Part shown: in pieces, positions 56,638-64,000 of the stretch
How positions within the stretch are numbered: position 1 is the first letter of the stretch
How the letters are laid out: each line of letters opens with the position of its first letter
DNA from: Rhizobiales bacterium dw_265
GTDB taxonomy: Bacteria; Pseudomonadota; Alphaproteobacteria; Micropepsales; Micropepsaceae
NCBI GenBank assembly: GCA_018449595.1
Contig: JAAVUU010000007.1
Span: 62,001 to 126,000 of the forward strand
DNA length: 64,000 nucleotides
Direction: 5' to 3'
Program-made: the position numbers and the translations under genes
Notes under the pieces: generated by a model
Told to the model about the DNA's origin: nothing
Databases searched by the model: none
Seen by the model: the letters and a program-made list of their open reading frames with translations, nothing else

Positions 56638-56763
56638 GTGACCGTCGCGCACGTCTATACCGTTGCCTTCCAGGGCATTGATGCGCGCCGGAGCATCGGC
56701 CAGGCGAGCGCAGCGAAGCCGTCGGCCGTGCGACCATTGAAAAATACGAGCGGGCTTCGATGA
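56638..56763 (+). pseudogene. Chimeric leader ORF: diverged comM head joined to a family C repeat
   Basis: A 41-codon frame from GTG 56638 to a TGA that overlaps the comM ATG (ATGA). Codons 1-17 read MTVAHVYTVAFQGIDAR against MTVAHVYTVAFQGIEAR of comM: one conservative residue change but 12 silent codon changes. The following codons come from a family C repeat. No Shine-Dalgarno precedes the GTG; the sequence there is CTCCTCCT, the complement of one. Either a remnant of a foreign comM or a translated leader. The stretch 56445-56637 shows no other gene. Confidence 0.65.
56690..56736. repeat. Family C dispersed repeat, copy C3 (upstream of comM)
   Basis: On the minus strand it runs from TGGTCGCACGGCCGACGG to GGCCGATGCTCC and matches copy C2 with six mismatches in 47 bases by eye. 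It lies in opposite orientation to C2 within the window and ends 23 bases before the comM start. Confidence 0.75.
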
Positions 56764-58271
56764 CGGTTGCCCATGTCTACACCGTCGCTTTTCAAGGGAT
56801 CGAAGCCCGCGAAGTCGATGTGCAGGTGCATATCGGCGACGGCGGCAATGGCGTGATGACCATTGTCGGGCTGGCCGACAAGGCGGTGGCGGAAAGCCGC
56901 GAACGGGTGCGCTCCGCGCTGGCCTCCATCGGCCTGGCGCTGCCCTTCAAGCGCATCACCGTCAATCTCGCGCCTGCCGACCTGCCCAAGGAAGGCTCGC
57001 ATTACGACCTGCCCATCGCGCTGGGGCTGCTGGCGGCGATGGGGGTGATCCCGGCCAGCGAGATGGCAGGCTATGTCGCGCTGGGCGAACTGTCGCTGGA
57101 TGCGGCGGTGACGGCGGTGGCCGGTGTCCTGCCCGCGGCGCTGGCGGCGTCGGAGCAGAATCGCGGCCTGATCTGCCCCGCCGCCTGCGGCCCGGAAGCG
57201 GCCTTCGCGGGCGGCATCGAGATACTGGCGACGCCGTCGCTGATCGCGCTGGTCAATCACATGAAGGGCGCCAGCGTGCTGACGCCGCCGGTGCCGCGCC
57301 TTGTGGAGGCGGCGCGCGGCGTGCCCGACCTGCGCGACGTCAAGGGCCAGGAGACCGCCAAGCGGGCGCTGGAGATCGCCGCCGCCGGCGGCCACAACCT
57401 GTTGATGATCGGGCCGCCCGGGGCGGGCAAGTCCATGCTGGCGCAGCGGCTTCCCGGCCTGCTGCCGCCCCTGGATGCGCGCGAGGCGCTGGAGATTTCC
57501 ATGATCCGCTCGCTGGCGGGCGAGTTGAACGGCGGCGCGATCTCGCGCACCCGGCCGTTCCGCAATCCGCATCATTCCGCCTCGATGGCGGCGCTGGTGG
57601 GCGGCGGGCTGAAGGTGAAGCCGGGCGAGGTGTCGCTGGCGCATCTGGGGGTGCTGTTCCTGGATGAACTGCCGGAGTTCCAGCGCGGGGTGCTGGACAG
57701 CCTGCGCCAGCCGATCGAGACCGGCGAGGCGGTGGTGGCGCGCGCCAATGCCCATCTGCGCTATCCGGCGCGCTTCCAGTTGATCGCGGCGATGAATCCC
57801 TGCCGCTGCGGCTATCTCAGCGACCCGGCGCAAGGCTGCGGCCGCGCGCCGAAATGCGCCAGCGATTACCAGTCGCGCATTTCCGGCCCCCTGTTCGACC
57901 GCATCGACATGCATGTCGAGGTCGCGGGCGTCACCGCCGCCGACCTGGCCTTGCCGCCCGCCGCCGAGGGCAATGCCGAAGTGGCCGGGCGGGTGGCGGC
58001 GGCGCGGCAGCGTCAGCGCGACCGCTTCGAAGGCCACGCCATCCGCACCAATGCCGAGGCCGAAGGCGAAGTACTGGACCGCATCGCCAAGCCCGATGCG
58101 GCGGGATCGAAACTGCTGACCGAGGCGGCGGAGCGCATGAAGCTGTCGGCGCGCGGCTATCACCGGGTGCTGAAAGTGGCGCGCACCATCGCCGACCTGG
58201 CCGGCACCGATGCGGTGGCGAAAGCCCATATCGCCGAGGCCCTGAGCTATCGCCGCCTCACCCATATCTAG
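56760..58271 (+). CDS. comM: ComM/YifB family AAA+ Mg-chelatase-like ATPase
   Basis: 503 residues. An N-terminal Lon-protease-like fold (GLADKAVAESRERVRSAL; LPKEGSHYDLPIALGLLAAM) is followed by the AAA+ motor with Walker A MIGPPGAGKSMLAQRLPG and Walker B GVLFLDELPEFQRGVLD, zinc-type Cys residues in NPCRCGYLSDPAQGCG, and the Mg-chelatase C-terminal domain. ComM is a branch-migration helicase that aids integration of DNA during natural transformation. The upstream region duplicates its own first 17 codons in diverged form. Confidence 0.96.
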   Translation: MTVAHVYTVAFQGIEAREVDVQVHIGDGGNGVMTIVGLADKAVAESRERVRSALASIGLALPFKRITVNLAPADLPKEGSHYDLPIALGLLAAMGVIPASEMAGYVALGELSLDAAVTAVAGVLPAALAASEQNRGLICPAACGPEAAFAGGIEILATPSLIALVNHMKGASVLTPPVPRLVEAARGVPDLRDVKGQETAKRALEIAAAGGHNLLMIGPPGAGKSMLAQRLPGLLPPLDAREALEISMIRSLAGELNGGAISRTRPFRNPHHSASMAALVGGGLKVKPGEVSLAHLGVLFLDELPEFQRGVLDSLRQPIETGEAVVARANAHLRYPARFQLIAAMNPCRCGYLSDPAQGCGRAPKCASDYQSRISGPLFDRIDMHVEVAGVTAADLALPPAAEGNAEVAGRVAAARQRQRDRFEGHAIRTNAEAEGEVLDRIAKPDAAGSKLLTEAAERMKLSARGYHRVLKVARTIADLAGTDAVAKAHIAEALSYRRLTHI

Positions 58272-58341
58272 GCGCTTGGCTTCCGCCCCGAACCGCCCTT
58301 AGGCTGGACCTTGGCGTGGGGCGCCAACGACGGACGAGCCT

Positions 58342-58932
58342 TTGACCATCGCGGTCAGACTTCCCTCCGATTCGACGCGGCGCCTGGGCAGCGCCGCGCT
58401 GGTGCTGTTGCTGCACTTGCTGCTGCTGCTGGGCTTGCTGCGCGCCGTCACCTTGCCCGCCGCCCCGCCACACGCCACGGCGCGGGAGATGTTCCTGCAC
58501 TTCCTGCCACGGTTGAAATCCGCGCCGGCCCGGCAGGCCGCGCCGCCCGCACCGGCATCAACGCCCAGCCGCGTGATATCCGTGGCGCCACCGCCAGCCG
58601 CAGTCACACCACCCAGCCTGTCCGGCATCGGCCAAAACCTGTTCGGCTGCGCCCCGGAAAATCTTGGCAATCTTTCGCCCGAACAGCGCGCCCATTGCAC
58701 AAACGGCCTGGCGCGGCCCGACGACAGCGCGATGATCGAACCGCCAAGCCATGTGAAAGACCCGCAGCGCAGCGCCGCCGAGATGGCGACCAAGAACCGG
58801 CCGGGCCGCATTCCCTGCACTTACATCACGGTGGACAAGGGTCAGGGCACCGCCGTGCCGGCTGTCAACCTGATCTGCCTGGGCAGCGGCCTGCTCAACG
58901 GCTTCGGCCCGCTGAACGGACTGGAGCACTAA
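58342..58932 (+). CDS. Membrane-anchored Pro-rich hypothetical protein
   Basis: 196 residues from a TTG at 58342; no ATG is available before the helix. An N-terminal helix (AALVLLLHLLLLLGLLRAV) anchors a periplasmic Pro/Ala-rich region and a C-terminal part with four Cys (LFGCAPENLGNLSPEQRAHC; PCTYITVD; LICLGSGLL) that may form two disulfides. It resembles TonB-like proteins in layout only. Follows comM by 70 bases on the same strand. Confidence 0.65.
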   Translation: MTIAVRLPSDSTRRLGSAALVLLLHLLLLLGLLRAVTLPAAPPHATAREMFLHFLPRLKSAPARQAAPPAPASTPSRVISVAPPPAAVTPPSLSGIGQNLFGCAPENLGNLSPEQRAHCTNGLARPDDSAMIEPPSHVKDPQRSAAEMATKNRPGRIPCTYITVDKGQGTAVPAVNLICLGSGLLNGFGPLNGLEH

Positions 58933-59024
58933 CGGAACCATTGTTCCGGTGTTGCCGTTGTCATCCCTTGATTGATGGGTCAGCTCCCCTCCGGGTCGCT
59001 GACCGGACATTGGAGAGGACGAGA

Positions 59025-59252
59025 ATGAAACCGATCATGATTCTGGGCGTGGTTCTGATCCTGGCCGGCGTTGGCGGGCTGGTGTTCCGCAGCGTGCACT
59101 GGACCGAGACCAAGAATGTGGTGGATGCCGGGCCGATCCAGATCAATCACGAGGAAGATCACAGCGTCTGGATTCCCACCGCCGCCGGGATCATCGCCGT
59201 GGTGGCGGGCATCGGGCTGGTGTTCGCGGGGCGTGGCGCGACGGGCCGCTAG
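59025..59252 (+). CDS. Small two-helix membrane protein (possibly DUF3185-like)
   Basis: 75 residues with ATG at 59025 and a GGAGAGG ribosome site. Two helices (MILGVVLILAGVGGLVF; AGIIAVVAGIGLVFAG) flank a short loop, VVDAGPIQINHEEDHSVWI. Similar small proteins are common near envelope genes and often annotated DUF3185; this link is from memory. A hairpin GGTCAGC / GCTGACC lies upstream and a terminator follows. Confidence 0.65.
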   Translation: MKPIMILGVVLILAGVGGLVFRSVHWTETKNVVDAGPIQINHEEDHSVWIPTAAGIIAVVAGIGLVFAGRGATGR

Positions 59253-59259
59253 GCCCGGC

Positions 59260-59282
59260 AAATCCGTCCTGCGGACGGATTT
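59260..59282 (+). terminator. Terminator after the two-helix protein gene
   Basis: Perfect ten-base stem AAATCCGTCC / GGACGGATTT with a TGC loop, eight bases after the stop. The A/T ends make it bidirectional in form. Confidence 0.75.
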
Positions 59283-59422
59283 GAGCGACACGCGCGCCGA
59301 GCTTGGGCGAGGCGCCGGAACGCAAGAACGCCTAGTTTCGCTGCAGCCGCGAAGGCGCTTGGGTTTGCGGCGCGCCGCACTTCCTGGCTATCATCTCCCC
59401 ATAATTTCTCAGGGAGAAACAC

Positions 59423-59959
59423 ATGAAATCCGTCGCCAAGGCTTTTCTGGGTGCGGCCTTTGCCTTGGGCTGCGGCGCCACCGGCCATGCCCTGGCGCAG
59501 GGCGATCCCAAGGTCGGCACCACCGTCAACGATCCCATCGGGCCCAAGCCCGACCCCTCGCAGGTTCCCGTCGTCCTGCCCAAGGACATCAAATGCACCG
59601 GCCAGGAAGGCGTGCAGCAGATGTGCTACATCCATGGCGATCCGGCCAACCCTGGGCCCTATACCGTGATCTACAAATGGTGGCCCGGCCATTTTTCCAA
59701 GCCGCATTACCACAACAACGTGCGCTGGGCCTATGTGATCTCGGGCACCTGGTGGGTATCGACGAGCAAGGTCTATGACGAGCGCACCACCTATCCGGTG
59801 CATGCAGGCTCGGTGGCGACCGACAATCTCAAAGCTATCCACTGGGACGGCGCGCGCACCGGCGAAAAAGAGCCCGCCGTGCTGATCCTGTCGGGCACCG
59901 GGCCCAACACCACCCAGCAGGTGGACGAGAACGGCAAGGACAGCGGCCCGCCGCGCTGA
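59423..59959 (+). CDS. Exported cupin-fold protein
   Basis: 178 residues with ribosome site CAGGGAG and signal peptide MKSVAKAFLGAAFALGCGAT...ALA. The cupin core has metal-type residues in FSKPHYHNNVRWAYVISGTW and PVHAGSVATDNLKAIHWDG. Similar periplasmic cupins are widespread and of unknown substrate. A strong hairpin follows the gene. Confidence 0.8.
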   Translation: MKSVAKAFLGAAFALGCGATGHALAQGDPKVGTTVNDPIGPKPDPSQVPVVLPKDIKCTGQEGVQQMCYIHGDPANPGPYTVIYKWWPGHFSKPHYHNNVRWAYVISGTWWVSTSKVYDERTTYPVHAGSVATDNLKAIHWDGARTGEKEPAVLILSGTGPNTTQQVDENGKDSGPPR

Positions 59960-59989
59960 CGCCGCAAATCATGTTACAGTTGCACGATG

Positions 59990-60023
59990 CGCCGCCCGGC
60001 CTCTATCAGGGGTCCGGGCGGCG
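59990..60023 (+). terminator. Terminator after the cupin gene
   Basis: Ten-base stem CGCCGCCCGG / CCGGGCGGCG with a 14-base loop, followed by TGTTGTTG. Convincing hairpin with only a weak T-run. Confidence 0.65.
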
Positions 60024-60044
60024 TGTTGTTGAGGGGCTTTGCCA

Positions 60045-60263
60045 ATGCATGAAGACAAGCCGCCGCGGGGGCGGGGATTCCATCCGGTCTATCTTTTCCT
60101 GGCTGTTCCCTATGCCGCCTGGGTGTGGCCGCCCTTCTACAACCGGCTGACGCCCATACTGTGGGGCATTCCCTTTTTCTATTGGTGGCAGGTGTTCGGC
60201 ATCTTCCTCACCGCCGCCTGCATCCTGCCGGTCTATCTGCATGAACAGGGCCGCGGCAAATGA
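60045..60263 (+). CDS. DUF3311 small membrane subunit
   Basis: 72 residues from the ATG at 60045 (GAGGGG upstream). Two helices, YLFLAVPYAAWVWPPFYNRL and PFFYWWQVFGIFLTAACILP, match the DUF3311 pattern. Such genes almost always precede a sodium:solute symporter, as here with a four-base overlap, and are taken as a small subunit or folding partner. Confidence 0.85.
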   Translation: MHEDKPPRGRGFHPVYLFLAVPYAAWVWPPFYNRLTPILWGIPFFYWWQVFGIFLTAACILPVYLHEQGRGK

Positions 60264-61813
60264 GTGCCAGCCCTGTTACAATCGCCGTCTTTGCGGTGCT
60301 GTTCGTCGGCGTCGCCCTGCTGGGCTTTCTGGGATCGCGCTGGCGCGCCGGCGACCTGTCCCAGCTGCATGAATGGGGCCTGGGCGGGCGCAGCTTCGGC
60401 ACCCTGGTCACCTGGTTTCTTTTGGGCGGCGATCTCTATACCGCCTATACCTTCATCGCCGTGCCGGCCCTGATGTTCGGCGCCGGCGCCGCCGGCTTTT
60501 TCGCCGTGCCCTATGCCGCGCTGATGTATCCCATCCTGTTCCTGGCATTTCCGCGGCTGTGGTCGGTGGCGCACAAACATGGCTACATCACCGCCGCCGA
60601 TTTCGTGCGCGGCCGCTTCGGTCATCGCGGCCTGGCGCTGGCCATCGCCGTGACCGGGCTGGTCGCGGTGATGCCCTATATCGCGCTGCAGCTTGTGGGC
60701 ATGCAGGTGGTGATCGCGGCGCTGGGGCTGGACTATGTCGTCGCCCTGCCGCTCCTGGGTCCTGTGTCGGTGCCGCTGCTGGCGGCCTTTGGCGTGCTGG
60801 CGGCCTTTACCTATACCTCGGGCCTGCGCGGCACCGCCCTGATCGCGGTGGTCAAGGATCTTCTGGTCTATGTCACCGTGCTGGCCGCGATCGTCATCAT
60901 CCCGTCGGAACTGGGCGGTTATGACAAGGTGTTCGCCGCCATGCCGGCCAAGCAGTTGCTGCTGGCGCCGGCCCCGGCGGGCAACCTGGGCGCGGGCTTT
61001 GCCTATGTCACCCTGGCGCTGGGATCGTTGCTGGCGCTGTTTCTCTATCCCCATTCGGTGACAGGGCTGCTGTCCTCGTCCTCGCGCCATGTCATCCGGC
61101 GCAATGCCATGGTGCTGCCCGCCTATTCGGTGGCTTTGGCGCTGATCGCGCTCCTGGGCTACATGGCGGTGGCGGCGGGGGTGAAGGCGATGCCGGAATA
61201 TGCCGCCGGCTTCAAAAGCTTCGGCAACAATTTCGCGGTGCCGGCGCTGTTCCTGCACATGTTCCCGGCCTGGTTCTCGGGCCTGGCCTTTGCCGCCATC
61301 GCCATCGGCGCGCTGATGCCGGCCTCGATCATGGCCATCGCCTGCGGCAACCTTTTCACCCGCAACATCTTCAAGGAGTATCTCGCGCCCGATTGCACGC
61401 CGCAGGCCGAGGCGCGCGTCGCCAAGCTGGTGGCGTTCGCCGCCAAGCTGGGGGCGCTGTTCTTTGTGCTGGAATTGCAGACGGCCTATGCCATCCAGCT
61501 GCAATTGCTGGGCGGCATCTGGATCTGCCAGACGGTGCCCGCCGTGCTGCTGGCGCTGTATGTACGGCTTGATCCGCGCGCGCTGCTGGCGGGATGGGCG
61601 GCGGGCGTGGGCCTGGGCACCTGGATGGTGGTGGAGCTGGGCTTCAAGAGCAGCACCTATCCGCTGCATCTCTTCGGGCTGACGGTGCCGTGCTATGCGG
61701 CGATCAGCGCGTTGGTCGCCAACCTGGCGGTCAGCTTTGCGCTGACCTGGGCCTTGCGCGCGGCGGGCAGCGTTTCGGCGCGCGATGAAACCGTGGCGGC
61801 GGATTATGTTTAG
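60260..61813 (+). CDS. Sodium:solute symporter family transporter (monocarboxylate type)
   Basis: 517 residues with about 13 helices. SSS features include DLSQLHEWGLGGRSFGTLVT, FLLGGDLYTAYTFIAVPALM and GLAFAAIAIGALMPASIMAI. With DUF3311 this is the layout of MctP-like importers for pyruvate, lactate or acetate. Substrate not determined. A family A repeat ends the transcript. Confidence 0.88.
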   Translation: MSASPVTIAVFAVLFVGVALLGFLGSRWRAGDLSQLHEWGLGGRSFGTLVTWFLLGGDLYTAYTFIAVPALMFGAGAAGFFAVPYAALMYPILFLAFPRLWSVAHKHGYITAADFVRGRFGHRGLALAIAVTGLVAVMPYIALQLVGMQVVIAALGLDYVVALPLLGPVSVPLLAAFGVLAAFTYTSGLRGTALIAVVKDLLVYVTVLAAIVIIPSELGGYDKVFAAMPAKQLLLAPAPAGNLGAGFAYVTLALGSLLALFLYPHSVTGLLSSSSRHVIRRNAMVLPAYSVALALIALLGYMAVAAGVKAMPEYAAGFKSFGNNFAVPALFLHMFPAWFSGLAFAAIAIGALMPASIMAIACGNLFTRNIFKEYLAPDCTPQAEARVAKLVAFAAKLGALFFVLELQTAYAIQLQLLGGIWICQTVPAVLLALYVRLDPRALLAGWAAGVGLGTWMVVELGFKSSTYPLHLFGLTVPCYAAISALVANLAVSFALTWALRAAGSVSARDETVAADYV

Positions 61814-61825
61814 CCACCGCTAAAC

Positions 61826-61952
61826 TGTCATGGCCCGCCGGAGAGCGGGCCACCCAGTTGGGTTGAGTGAAGTGGCTGCCGAACGGAATATCGATTCTTC
61901 TTCGATATTCTTGCGGTGTCATCTGGGTGGCCCGCTTTTGCGGGCCATGACA
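61826..61952. repeat. Family A palindromic repeat, copy A4
   Basis: The left arm is identical to copy A1 over TGTCATGGCCCGCCGGAGAG and further into CACCCAGTTGGG; the right arm is GGTGGCCCGC...GCGGGCCATGACA. The middle differs and folds as CGATATTC-type arms. It lies between convergent symporter and pstB. Confidence 0.88.
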
Positions 61953-61964
61953 ATGAGAGTGGGA

Positions 61965-62768
61965 TCAGCCGAAGCGGCCGGTGATGTACTGTTCGGTGCG
62001 CTTGTTGTCCGGCGCGGTGAAGATCTTCTCGGTCGGGCCGTATTCGACCAGTTCGCCCAGATACATGAAGGCGGTATAGTCGCTCGACCGGCTGGCCTGC
62101 TGCATGTTGTGGGTCACGATCACGATGGTGTAATCGGCGGCCAGTTCCTCGATCAGTTCCTCGACCTTGGCGGTGGAGATCGGGTCCAGCGCCGAGCAGG
62201 GCTCGTCCATCAGGATCACTTCCGGCTTGGTCGCCACGCTGCGCGCGATGCACAGGCGCTGCTGCTGGCCGCCCGACAGCGACAACCCGTTGGCGCTCAG
62301 CTTGTCCTTGACCTCGCCCCACAGCGCGGCGCGGGTCAAAGCGTGTTCGACGCGGCCATCCATCTCGGACTTGGGGATGCGCTCATACAGTTTGATGCCG
62401 AAAGCGATGTTGTCATAGATGGACATGGGGAACGGCGTCGGCTTCTGGAACACCATGCCGACGCGGGCGCGCAGCAGGTTGAGATCCTTGGTCTTCAGCA
62501 GGTTCTCGCCGTCCATCACGATCTCGCCCTCGGCGCGCTGGGCCGGATAGAGTTCGAAGATGCGGTTGATGGCGCGCAGCAGCGTGGACTTGCCGCAGCC
62601 CGACGGGCCGATGAAGGCGGTGACCTTGCGCTCCATCAGGGGCAGGGTGATGTTCTTGAGCGACTTGTGGTCGCCATAGAAGAAGCTGAGATCCTTGATG
62701 TCGATCTTGACCTTCTCGGCGCCCGCGGCGGCACTGTGTTCCGGGGTCAGGTGAACGGCGGTATCCAT
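61965..62768 (-). CDS. pstB: Phosphate ABC transporter ATP-binding protein
   Basis: 267 residues. Walker A is [18 protein letters not shown], signature [16 protein letters not shown], Walker [14 protein letters not shown], and the H-loop [12 protein letters not shown]. Typical PstB with [15 protein letters not shown]. It powers high-affinity phosphate import with PstA and PstC. Confidence 0.97.
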   Translation of the reverse strand: MDTAVHLTPEHSAAAGAEKVKIDIKDLSFFYGDHKSLKNITLPLMERKVTAFIGPSGCGKSTLLRAINRIFELYPAQRAEGEIVMDGENLLKTKDLNLLRARVGMVFQKPTPFPMSIYDNIAFGIKLYERIPKSEMDGRVEHALTRAALWGEVKDKLSANGLSLSGGQQQRLCIARSVATKPEVILMDEPCSALDPISTAKVEELIEELAADYTIVIVTHNMQQASRSSDYTAFMYLGELVEYGPTEKIFTAPDNKRTEQYITGRFG

Positions 62769-62770
62769 GA

Positions 62771-63610
62771 TCAGGTCCGTTTCTTTTCAAGCACGCGTGC
62801 GAGGATCGACAAGGTCAGCACCGTGGCGGTGACCAGCAGGGCGCCGGCCCAGGCCAGGGTGTGCCAGTCTTCATAAGGCGACAGGGCATATTGGGCGATG
62901 ACCACCGGCAGGCTGGCGATGGGCGCGTTCATGTTGGTGCTGGGCTGGGTATTGCCCAGGGCGGTGAACAGCAGCGGCGCGGTTTCGCCGGAAATGCGCG
63001 CCACCGCCAGCAGCACGCCGGTCATGATGCCGGCCTGGGCCGCCTTCCAGGTCACCGACTTGATGACAAAGCTCTTGGGCGCGCCCAGGGCGCTGGCGGC
63101 TTCGCGCAGGCCGTTGGGCACCAGCAGCAGCATGTTCTCGGTGGTGCGGACCACCACGGGGACCACGATCACCGCCAGCGCGGCGGCACCGGCCCAGCCG
63201 GAGAAATGCCCCATCGGCACCACCACGATCTCATAGATGAACAGGCCGATGATGATCGAAGGCGCCGACAGCAGGATGTCGTTGACGAAGCGCACCACGA
63301 AAGCCAGCCGGCCGTGCCTGGCATATTCCGCCAGATAGGTGCCGGCGAACAGGCCGATGGGCGTGCCCACCACCACCGCCGCCACGCTCATCATGACGCT
63401 GCCGATGATGGCGTTGGAAAGGCCGCCCTTGGAGCCGGGCGGCGGCGTCGGCATGGTGAACAGATCGGGCGACAGGGACGAGATGCCGTCCTTGAGCAGC
63501 GCGAACAGGATGAAGCCCAGCCAGACCAGGCCGAACAGGGCGGTGCCCAGCGAGAAGGCGATGAAGAGATAGTTGGTGATGCGGCGGCGCAGATAGAGGG
63601 TCTGGTTCAT
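62771..63610 (-). CDS. pstA: Phosphate ABC transporter permease PstA
   Basis: 279 residues with six helices. The permease EAA loop is [40 protein letters not shown] and [20 protein letters not shown] are typical of PstA. It overlaps pstC by one base and pstB follows after two bases, a tight operon. Confidence 0.95.
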   Translation of the reverse strand: MNQTLYLRRRITNYLFIAFSLGTALFGLVWLGFILFALLKDGISSLSPDLFTMPTPPPGSKGGLSNAIIGSVMMSVAAVVVGTPIGLFAGTYLAEYARHGRLAFVVRFVNDILLSAPSIIIGLFIYEIVVVPMGHFSGWAGAAALAVIVVPVVVRTTENMLLLVPNGLREAASALGAPKSFVIKSVTWKAAQAGIMTGVLLAVARISGETAPLLFTALGNTQPSTNMNAPIASLPVVIAQYALSPYEDWHTLAWAGALLVTATVLTLSILARVLEKKRT

Positions 63611-64000
63611 TACTTGCCCTTCCCGGCTTCCATGCGGCGCAACATCATCTGCGCGCAGGCCAGCACGATGAAGGTGATGACGAAGAGCAGCAACCCGGCC
63701 TCGATCAGGGAGGCGGTGTAGAGCGGGGTGGTGGCTTCGCTGAACTCATTGGCGATGGTGGCCGAGATCGAGGTGCCCGGATCGAACAGCGAGGGGCTGA
63801 TCTTGTGGGCGTTGCCGATCACGAAGGTGACCGCCATGGTTTCACCCAGGGCGCGGCCCAGGGCCAGCATGCAGCCGCCGACCACGCCGGTGGAGCAGAA
63901 GGGCAGGCAGACCCGCCACATCACTTCCCAGCTGGTGGAACCCAGGCCATAGGAGGCTTCCTTCAGGACGCTGGGCACGGTTTCCAGCACATCGCGGGTA
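63610..64000 (-). CDS. pstC: Phosphate ABC transporter permease PstC, partial
   Basis: The last 129 residues are present; the N-terminus is past the window end. The EAA loop is [20 protein letters not shown], followed by [20 protein letters not shown] and [18 protein letters not shown], all standard for PstC. A PstS gene would be expected farther upstream, outside the window. Confidence 0.93.
   Translation of the reverse strand, partial: TRDVLETVPSVLKEASYGLGSTSWEVMWRVCLPFCSTGVVGGCMLALGRALGETMAVTFVIGNAHKISPSLFDPGTSISATIANEFSEATTPLYTASLIEAGLLLFVITFIVLACAQMMLRRMEAGKGK

Noticed and set aside
56690-56736. First read as a displaced copy of the tsaB-rimI junction
   Set aside because: A third related copy at 16824-16888 shows it is a dispersed repeat, so the tsaB/rimI match reflects the repeat and not gene transfer.

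Overview
The window is 64 kb of GC-rich chromosome from an alphaproteobacterium with a Caulobacter-like flagellar regulatory style. Evidence: the FlbT/FlaF pair beside two short flagellins, sigma-54-type flagellin promoters, near-consensus CtrA boxes, a DUF1674 (SDHAF4-like) protein, DUF3576, GluQRS, a Coq7 hydroxylase, and the block nfu-rutE-tsaB-rimI-fur-plsC-miaB-phoH-ybeY-corC-lnt-XRE. The genus cannot be fixed from sequence alone. No rRNA, tRNA, CRISPR array, insertion sequence or prophage was recognised.

Layout. 1-9.5 kb: flagellar and flagellin-modification locus (FlaEY-like protein, TPR glycosyltransferase, fused SpsF-SpsG/PseG-like sugar enzyme, methyltransferase, shortened ATP-grasp protein, two flagellins, flaF, flbT). 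9.5-13.5 kb: circularly permuted ATP-grasp, alpha-E and transglutaminase operon ending in a small unknown protein. 13.7-23.6 kb: hemD, tsaD, xthA, a phosphatase, CHAD, hisF, holA, lptE, leuS. 23.6-35.7 kb: DUF3576 lipoprotein, porin, ThiE-like, YggS, L,D-transpeptidase, an atypical response regulator, class A PBP, YgjP protease, VOC, dsbB, coq7, HNH, esterase, gluQ, hisE. 35.7-45.0 kb: a long minus-strand housekeeping block for lipoprotein acylation, rRNA/tRNA maturation, t6A synthesis, iron regulation and Fe-S delivery. 45-58 kb: DUF2239, SDHAF4-like, htpX, rsmB, a polar-type coiled-coil protein facing an Hpt protein, an AT-rich orphan gene, chorismate mutase, ferredoxin reductase plus ferredoxin, DUF885 peptidase and comM. 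58-64 kb: envelope proteins, a cupin, a DUF3311/sodium-solute symporter pair, and pstB-pstA-pstC (pstC cut by the window edge).

The most unusual signal is not a gene. Three families of short, hairpin-rich dispersed repeats sit almost exclusively at gene borders. Family A (outer ends TGTCATGGCCCG / CGGGCCATGACA, plus two variants) occupies five convergent junctions and one intra-operon gap. Family B is in frame inside the start of lptE and the end of ybeY. Family C spans the tsaB stop and rimI start, fills the gap before the phosphatase gene, and lies just before comM. Two gene fragments accompany this: a strongly diverged 17-codon copy of the comM start directly upstream of comM, and a 26-codon copy of the chorismate mutase tail about 1.1 kb from the intact gene. 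Together they suggest repeated small-scale insertion and recombination at gene ends.
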